Assembly: GCA_005656395.1 (NCBI GenBank)
Contig: SRSI01000063.1
Coordinates: forward strand, 1-24,824
Length of the DNA stretch: 24,824 nt
Origin: Strongyloides papillosus
Lineage: Eukaryota > Nematoda > Chromadorea > Rhabditida > Strongyloididae
Direction: 5' to 3'
The notes under the pieces are model-generated. The model made no database searches, had not been told where the DNA came from, and was given only the letters and a program-made list of their open reading frames with translations. Each line of letters begins with the position of its first letter. Position 1 is the stretch's first letter. Position numbers and translations under genes: made by a program. This document shows positions 18,693 to 24,824 of the stretch, one piece after another.

Positions 18693-19963
18693 ATAAAAAA
18701 TAAATAGTTTAATAAAATTGGAAAAATTCATACCAATATTAAATAATGTTGTGATATAACATTGAGATTTAATTTTTTACATAATAATAAATATCAAAAA
18801 TTAACAATATATTGTGCTACGTGTAATCTTTAATTGATTTTATCAAACATTTCAATATCTTTTTTGCAGAAAGTAAGTTTATGAATTAATTTTTGAGTAT
18901 GTTTTATATACTACTTCTGTTAACACAAAATAGCACATATTTATAATTAATTTTAATTCCTCTAGCAAAACAAGCTGGTTTACAACTGTTCTTCTCTAAT
19001 GCTTTGTAAAGAAAGTACTTCTCTTTGGTCTCTATATCAATAACGGATTCTAATTTATGTTGTCATATTTTTTATATTGTAAAAATATTATGTCACAATT
19101 ATATATATGTTTGACATTTTGAATTAATGCAACTTTTATTTAATCTTAGTATTTTTATGATGTTATGCTCACCTTAGAGTCAAGTTTTTTTTATAATATG
19201 TTACGAAACACATTATTAAAATTCAATATCGGCTCAACTTATAAACGTTTAACAAAGATTATTTTTTAAAGAATCTACTAGCAACAGTAAGTTTAAAAAT
19301 TTTAAAATTTCAAAACAATAATTACCAAGAATAATAAATATTTAATCATACAAAGTATTATTAAGTGAAAATATTATTTAAGTAAATCATTTTTTAAAAT
19401 TAAAATCTTTAAAAGTTATTTTTTACTATAAAAAAAATGACTAACGTTCTATAACTTTTTATAAGTTTGATTTTTAAAATGACCTTGATAAATAGAATAA
19501 AAAATTTAGGGTTATTAGATGTGTATGAATTCATAAAGAAATATAATTTGTAATAATTCAAACCATTGAAACATAATAAAAAATATACTGTGATATGTTA
19601 AAAATACTTATTGTAAAGTGTTTGTAATTTTACAAAAATTAAATTCTAATCTTATTGTTTAAAATGCATTGTACAAAACAAATTAAGTTTTAAAATAAAA
19701 ATAAATATAAAAATTTAAACTTATTTTATTTATTCTTTAATTGTTGCCCTGATTATTATGTATGAAATAATTTAGATAAAATATGTCGCAAATCAAGAAA
19801 TTCAAATTTTATTAGGTGGGATAAATGTGTTACATTTTACGCAAAACTGTATTCCTTTCTTGTGTGCATAAAACTAAAAAAATATTTTAAATCAACAAAA
19901 CTATTGTATATTATAAATAGTTTTAAAACAATTGTTGTAGCAATAGCTTATTTAATTATCCTT
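18693..19963. other. Spacer upstream of gene 5, no gene recognised
   Basis: Very AT-rich, with no convincing reading frame on either strand. A segment around 18866-19043 has splice-like signals (TTTTTTGCAG, GTAAGTTT, CCTCTAG) and a short Cys-containing open piece (NCSSLMLCK). It could be an exon relic, but it is too short to assign. Confidence 0.4.
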
Positions 19964-19972
19964 TATATAAAA
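19964..19972 (+). promoter_or_regulatory. TATA box of gene 5
   Basis: TATATAAAA lies 64 bp before the ATG at 20028, close to the 56-57 bp spacing of the tandem genes. It supports 20028 as the start. Confidence 0.45.
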
Positions 19973-20027
19973 CATACTATTGTAGTATATATACCAAAAA
20001 TTTGGATTCATTTAATGTCATTTCGAA

Positions 20028-20875
20028 ATGAATTTCTTATCAACTATTTCAGTATATATCGTTGTCATAATTCACATCGTTTTTGTTTCAATAAAAGTAA
20101 ATCCTTATGACAGTGATGATGAAAATAAATTATTGATTGGTCGAGAAGATTCAGATCAAAGAAATTCTACTCGAAAAAATAGTAAAAGCATGATTAAAAA
20201 ATTATCTTTTAAAACATCGAAACATAGTAGTCATAGAAAAGTCGCTGTAAGAAGACCATCTTACAATTATGGAAATTGTATTATGAATATCAAATTATAT
20301 TTAGGCGAAAGAAAAATTTATAAGTCAATATATTACACTATATGGCGTGATTTTGATTATAAACATTATTGGATAAACAACTATGCGGACTACAAATTAA
20401 GGGTAAGCTCTTTTGTTAAAATAAAAAATAGATAATATTCCAGATAATCCATCATATAAATATAATAAGATTAATTCATGGAGTATGTCCTTTACAAGAA
20501 GATGATTACCTTGATGCATTAGCTCAAACTTATGCTAACGAATTGACAAAAAGAGGAATATTTTTTAGAGATTCTAATAATTATTCAAAAAAGTATGGAA
20601 TTATCGAAGGTGCGTCACTTTTTTCACAATTAACAGCAATAGTATCACGTATGTATGATGAAAAAAATCACTATAATTTTTATTTAAATTTTGGAACACC
20701 CATGACGAGCCATTTTACACAATTAGTGTGGAAAAGTACAAGATCGATTGGTATTGGTGTTTTAAAAAAGAATGAAATTTTTACTATTGTACTTTTTTTT
20801 TATCCAAAGGGTAATATTTTTGGAGAATATAAAAAAATGTTTTCAAAAAGCAAATATCGTGGAAGAAGACAATGA
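20028..20875 (+). CDS. CAP-domain secreted protein, compact form (gene 5)
   Basis: Two exons, 20028-20402 and 20444-20875, with a 41-bp phase 0 intron (GTAAGC...TTCCAG), encoding 268 residues. Without the intron the first frame stops at 20433-20435, and exon 2 then reads into a complete CAP start, IIHHINIIRLIHG, which validates the splice. The N-terminus is a hydrophobic signal or anchor (about 1-24), then an acidic stretch (DSDDENK) and a basic Ser/Arg segment with RNSTRKNS. The PPxLP repeats and C-x14-C module are absent. The pre-CAP block YTIWRDFDYKHYW lacks the two Cys of genes 1-3. The CAP domain is closer to the norm: HFTQLVW keeps its His and MYDEKNHYNF keeps the Glu of the WYxE motif, while HN is IN and GEN is GII. 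YPKGN and GEY follow. Position between two inverted fold-back copies is notable. Function beyond secreted CAP is unknown. Confidence 0.88.
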
Positions 20876-21450
20876 TATAAATTTACTATAATATCATATT
20901 TCTAATGAAAATATATTAACCTATATAATTTTTCAATTTAATTTCAGAATTGTCACTAGCTTTCTAAAAATTGGTTTAATTTAGAATTCAAGATGTTGTT
21001 TTCATTTTTAAAAGGATATTTTTTAAAAGTTCATTGAAAACAACCAAATAAGAGAGTAAAAAGATATAAATGTTTAAATAAATTCTCAAGAACAAAGGTT
21101 CAAATTGTCTGTAAATAATACATTATATTTTTACTTGTGGTATATATTAAAAAATAAAAAATATTTGTTTATCAATATTAAAATTTTATTAAAAAAATTG
21201 TCTTCTGGCCTACAATTACAATAATAACATATAGACATTAACATATAATATAATATATAAACAATATATAAAATATAAATAATATAATTACTTAATTAAT
21301 TAATACTTTTGATGACCAAATATTTTTGATTACATTTCGACCAACCGCTATTTAATTGTTTCGGTATTTGAAATATTATCTTTTATTTGTAAGATTAACA
21401 ATCTTACTCAATTAGAAATATAAAAAGTATCAATTTTGAATAAAAACTTA
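20876..21450. other. 3' flank of gene 5, nothing recognised
   Basis: AT-rich, including a stretch of ATATAAT-like simple sequence near 21235-21300. It differs from the shared 3' flank of genes 1-3. No gene or repeat end was seen before the fold-back element at 21451. Confidence 0.5.
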
Positions 21451-22176
21451 TTGAAATCCCGTTTTGTGAGTCAATCAGACACTGGAAATACTACAAAAAA
21501 TTTTATCTCCCATTTTTATTTTCTAACAAAAAGAGCAACTAAAATATTGTATAATGGAAAATTTTTTTGGCCTAAAACTTTGATATACAACAAAAGTAAT
21601 GAGCGAATGTTAGGGAAATTAATTTTTACAAATCTCTGGTAATTTAGTATTTTTTAAAATGAATATTGTTTCTAGGAGTAATTTTATGAAAAAAACATAT
21701 GAGCATTGTAAAAACATGCGCTTTTTGATTTTTTACTCAAATTATAAAACACATTTATCTTCCTATATTTTTTGATTTTGCTAGATCTAGATGTAAAATT
21801 ACACAAGAATTCGAATGAACATAGTGAGAACATGCAGCTTTTCGATTTTTGTACTCAAAAATTAAAAAAAACTAAAAAAATTCTAAAAGACAAAAAAGAC
21901 GTAAATCTATGAAGCCGAAATATGCTCATTCATTTTTTACAAAGAATTATTCTTAGAAACATTATTTTTTCTAAAAAAACCAATTTATCGGTAACTTGTA
22001 AAAATCAATTTCCAAAACTTTGACTCACTACTACTATTGCATCTCAAAGTTTCAGGCAGTATAAATTTGCCAACATACATTTTTTTAGTTGCTCTTTTTA
22101 TTAATGAAATAAAAATGGAGGGTAAAATTTCTAGTTGTACCTCAAATGTCTGATTGACTCACAAAACGTGTTTTAA
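21451..22176 (-). mobile_element. Fold-back MITE, copy B (opposite orientation)
   Basis: The ends TTGAAATCCCGTTTTGTGAG and CTCACAAAACGTGTTTTAA are inverted, and arms of about 250 bp pair over most of their length (AAAGAGCAACTAAAA near 21530 with its complement near 22090). The unpaired centre carries ATGAACATAGTGAGAACATG, the reverse complement of the centre of copy A (CACTATGTTCATTCGA near 18310), so the two copies are inverted with respect to each other. Open frame 21436-21642 is arm sequence, not a gene. Confidence 0.75.
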
Positions 22177-22937
22177 ATTGTCTAAAGTTCACAAGTATTT
22201 CTTTCAAGTTAAATATAATGTTTAATAAAATATAATTTTGATTGTTAAAAAGTAAAATACAATCAATTATTTGCTATTAAAATGAATTTTGTTAATTTTG
22301 AAAATTATATTCAAAATCTTTTACGTAGAACTTTTTTTCTTAGCACTTTTTCAATATTTTTAAATGTATATATAGGTTTTCAGATACGCTGAATCTGAAT
22401 TTAACATTTTCGAGATTGGAGTTTTGCATTTTTTTTGATTTTTAGTCACAAACTTAAAAGTAAGATTTTTCGAAATTTATTCTGGTACATAAAAAATACT
22501 CGAAAAATGGTGAAGAATGATATATAATTGTTATAGTTTCATAAAGTAGTTTCCGAGATATAATCGTGGTTGAAAAGTTTCTGAAGCCATAAAACGCGTA
22601 GACTGAAGATATGAAGCCAATTTTTTATGTGTGGTAATATGTTACCTAAGCGTATAGTTTAAGCATATAAAATGTGAGTATTAGATTTTTGCTTGTCCCA
22701 CTTTATTCGAGAATCTCAAGAAAGGTACTTTAAATAAATATATAAGATATTTCTGTATGTGCTTTTACATTTTTTTTAAAAAAGTATACTCATTAAAAGA
22801 AATTTTTAAATTCATATTTTTACTATTTTTTGCACACAAAAGCTAAACATGTCTTTTAGACCAATACGATTTATATGAAAAAAAGAGCTATATTCGATAG
22901 TATTTTGATGCCTAGGTTTTTTACCCGTTTTGCAAAC

Positions 22938-23048
22938 ACATTATAGCTCATTTTGCATGTAAATTCTATCTAATTTTCCATATACAAAACCAGGTAGAAT
23001 GTGTAATCAAAATGAGGTAGAATCTACATACAAGATGAGCTAGAATGT
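22938..23048. repeat. 38-bp inverted repeat
   Basis: The left arm 22938-22975 (starting ACATTATAGCTCATTTTGCA) pairs with 23011-23048 (ending GATGAGCTAGAATGT) with about six mismatches across a 35-nt spacer. The spacer and right arm also repeat AGGTAGAAT. It may be a tiny nonautonomous element; no target duplication was found. Confidence 0.5.
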
Positions 23049-23295
23049 AGTATATGATTTACCCCCAATTTGTAAGTTTCATAGTTTTGTAATTATTATA
23101 ATTAATTAAAAGATTATAAAAACTTTTTTTCGATAAATTAAAAAAGACATTGCACTCACAAATTATTGTATCGTTTTCTGTCTCATTTCATCATTTTGCT
23201 CTTTTTTGACTCATTTTACATTTTGGTCGATACAATTTTTAAGATTCAATTTTTTCTTAATTTTTTTCACCGCTTAGAGTTATAATGTCGTCAAA

Positions 23296-23326
23296 TTATC
23301 GCATATACAAGTAATATATGCGATAA
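23296..23326. repeat. Perfect 11-bp hairpin
   Basis: TTATCGCATAT (23296-23306) and ATATGCGATAA (23316-23326) are exact complements around a 9-nt loop. No nearby gene explains it. Confidence 0.4.
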
Positions 23327-23815
23327 AATTATAAGATGATTTTGAATGTATGTTAAATAAATTTATTTTTGATAAATATTGAATTAATATATCATAAATA
23401 TAACATATTTACTAGTACCTTTCAAGTACAAAATTTATTACTTTAAAAAATCAATTAAAATTTTTTGAAACTTTTAATTTGGTAGTAAAAAAATATATCC
23501 ATCACAATGCTATTGTAGAAATTAAATAGCAAATACTTTGGACTCGTTTTTAAGTATAATAAAAAGTATAATTCTTATTTCTTTCTCTTATGTAAACTAA
23601 ATTCAATATCGAATGCCTTTAATTCTTATAAAACCTCTAACTTATTGTAACTTTTGTGTTTATAGTATATTTTATCAACAATATAATGATTTTCACAAAT
23701 TTTTCTAGTTAATTTCATTTATTAAAAATGGGTGAGTGTTTTTTAAGTTATTTCATTTTTCTCTCAAAAATAAAAAAAATCCAGATGAGGGTGAAACCCG
23801 GACATGGGCATTTAT

Positions 23816-23950
23816 CACTTATCACTGATATTATTATCAGTGATACATCTATCAGTGATAAAATTTTCACTGATAAGTTTTGACAGAAATCACTGATCAT
23901 TTTGGAACATACTATCTGATCAGTGATAAAAATTTATCAGTGATAAGTTC
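23816..23950. repeat. Cluster of TATCA(G/C)TGATA palindromes
   Basis: Exact 11-mers occur at 23820-23830, 23835-23845, 23850-23860 and 23935-23945, with near matches at about 23866, 23889 and 23918. Each unit is an odd palindrome, and the first two form a perfect stem with a 4-nt loop. ACTTATCACTGATA at the left and its complement at the right bracket the cluster. Likely subterminal repeats of the hAT element, inferred from position. Confidence 0.7.
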
Positions 23951-24230
23951 GCTTCTTCTACAATGAACAATGATAATAAATGTGATGTACTATTATCACA
24001 GATAATAATGCAAAAGTTATTTTATCTTTGATATTTTTTGGTATTAAGATTTAAGAGAAAATTTCAATGATTTTTGAATAAAGTTTTATTTTCAATTGAG
24101 GAATATTTAACATGTTTTGATTAATTAATGAACAAAATTTTTAAATATTATTATAATTCAAAATTTTTGTATAAAAATATGCTTTTTTTAATCTATAGAG
24201 GAAAATTTTTAATGATGTTATTAATATATT

Positions 24231-24824
24231 GAAGAATCACTTAATTTTAATGATAGTGAATTTGATCCGATAGAAGTTGATGATGTTTTTTCATTTAATA
24301 ATGCAGATAATAATGTTAATGCAAAAAATCTTTTAACTCATTTTAAATCACCAATACGTATATAGTGCCTAAGCCATAAAACTAAACCTACTGTTTTAAG
24401 TTTTAGTAAATATGGAATGCTTCAAACTTATGCAACACATTTATACATTTGCGTATCTATTGGACGTCGCGATAAAGTAAATAGTTATTTGAAGCAACAT
24501 ACCGGTAAAGGAATTATTTGGTACCCAAAATCCGTTGGATATATGCATATCGCATGATTCATAGGTTTAATCAATTATCTTCTCAATTAAAGGGATTCGG
24601 TGATTTTTATTTTGATAATGAAGATATCAATGTTGCTAAAGAAACTGAAAGTTTATTAAACGTTTTGTACATAACCTCCGAAAAATGCAGAACAATAGTT
24701 TTGGTATGAAAGATGCTGTTTTGTCTTAAGTGAACTAGATTTTTTGGTAAAAAAATTACAAATAAGAGATCAATTTAAAAATGCATATTTTGAAACTGCA
24801 AAAAAAAGATTATCTGATGTTTGA
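24231..24824 (+). pseudogene. hAT transposase fragment
   Basis: Three open pieces in changing frames. At 24231-24365 an acidic stretch (NDSEFDPIEVDDVFSF) ends at TAG, and the frame continues to a TGA at 24555-24557 through CLSHKTKPTVLSF, resembling the hAT RC-x-x-H-x-L segment. At 24518-24709 the frame shifts and reads PKIRWIYAYRMIHRFNQL, which matches the hAT pattern T-R-W-N-S-T-Y-x-M-x-x-R-F-x-x-L, followed by ...DINVAKETESLLNVLYITSEK, resembling the L-x-x-L-x-x-V-L-x-x-F segment. At 24726-24824 a third frame (LVKKLQIRDQFKNAYFETAK) stops at TGA on the last base. In-frame stops and shifts make it nonfunctional. Assignment rests on motif order only. Confidence 0.6.

Larger units (their letters stand above)
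22177..23780. other. AT-rich spacer with small inverted repeats
   Basis: No gene was recognised on either strand. It holds the two inverted repeats annotated separately, and otherwise low-complexity A/T tracts. Confidence 0.5.
23781..24824 (+). mobile_element. hAT-like transposon, decayed, running off window
   Basis: The proposed left end is near CAGATGAGGGTGAAACCCGG (about 23782), which has the look of hAT ends (CAG start, then G-rich and CCCGG/GGGCA). A cluster of palindromic motifs follows, as expected for subterminal transposase-binding repeats, then AT-rich sequence, then transposase fragments from 24231. The N-terminal part of the transposase, including any BED finger, is missing, so the copy has an internal deletion. 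The right end is outside the window, so the boundary and target duplication cannot be checked. Confidence 0.5.

Noticed and set aside
18866..19043. Possible small spliced gene with Cys-rich end
   Set aside because: The splice-like signals would imply an exon of a few bases and the open piece is under 30 codons. There is no support from a paralogue.
19862..20110. 82-codon open frame overlapping the start of gene 5
   Set aside because: It has no ATG at its listed start, is in another frame, and overlaps the TATA box and signal peptide of gene 5.
23820..23945. Engineered tet-operator array from a vector
   Set aside because: The spacing is irregular, the flanks are native AT-rich sequence, the full 19-bp operator is absent, and no vector or tetR sequence is present.

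Overview
This is a very AT-rich eukaryotic stretch. Its genes are split by tiny introns of 40-42 bp with GTAAGT-type donors, and they encode CAP-superfamily (SCP/TAPS, GAPR-1-like) secreted proteins. The composition, short introns, tandem CAP expansion and mariner/hAT debris best fit a parasitic nematode of the Strongyloides type. That assignment is inferred from family knowledge and composition, not from a search.

The left two thirds (1-17,949) is a tandem array of diverged repeat units, each a gene plus its flanks. The window opens in the 3' flank of a paralogue lying just outside it. Then come gene 1 (4063-5475, intact), gene 2 (8932-10575, complete except for two one-base frameshifts in A-tracts), gene 3 (13764-15064, a pseudogene with many lesions) and gene 4 (16866-17636, which lacks the CAP exon). 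Genes 1-3 share one plan: signal peptide, 16-residue repeats of the form PPxLPxKxxSY (class II SH3-ligand-like), a C-x14-C module, a Ser/Arg linker built from 14-residue RRxS repeats, a short W/C-rich block, one intron, then a CAP domain without the usual His/Glu tetrad. Each start codon has a TATA-like box 56-57 bp upstream.

Gene 5 (20028-20875) is a shorter relative with a more conventional CAP domain. It is flanked by two copies of the same fold-back element in opposite orientation (17950-18692 and 21451-22176).

The intergenic DNA is full of transposon debris. A mariner-like element (639-3123) contains a nested long-inverted-repeat element (1268-2850). A second mariner copy (12635-13545) lies upstream of gene 3. 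An insertion found only in unit 2 (about 6861-8507) holds a decayed minus-strand gene with a C2H2 zinc finger. A decayed hAT element (about 23781 to the window end) has a cluster of TATCA(G/C)TGATA palindromes near its left end. Paralogous units provide empty sites that date several insertions after the tandem duplication.

The most interesting content is the multidomain secreted family itself. A possible reading, untested here, is that the N-terminal SH3-ligand and phosphorylatable repeats are the working part, the CAP fold is a scaffold, and gene 4 is an N-terminus-only derivative. No rRNA, tRNA, CRISPR array or prokaryotic feature was seen.
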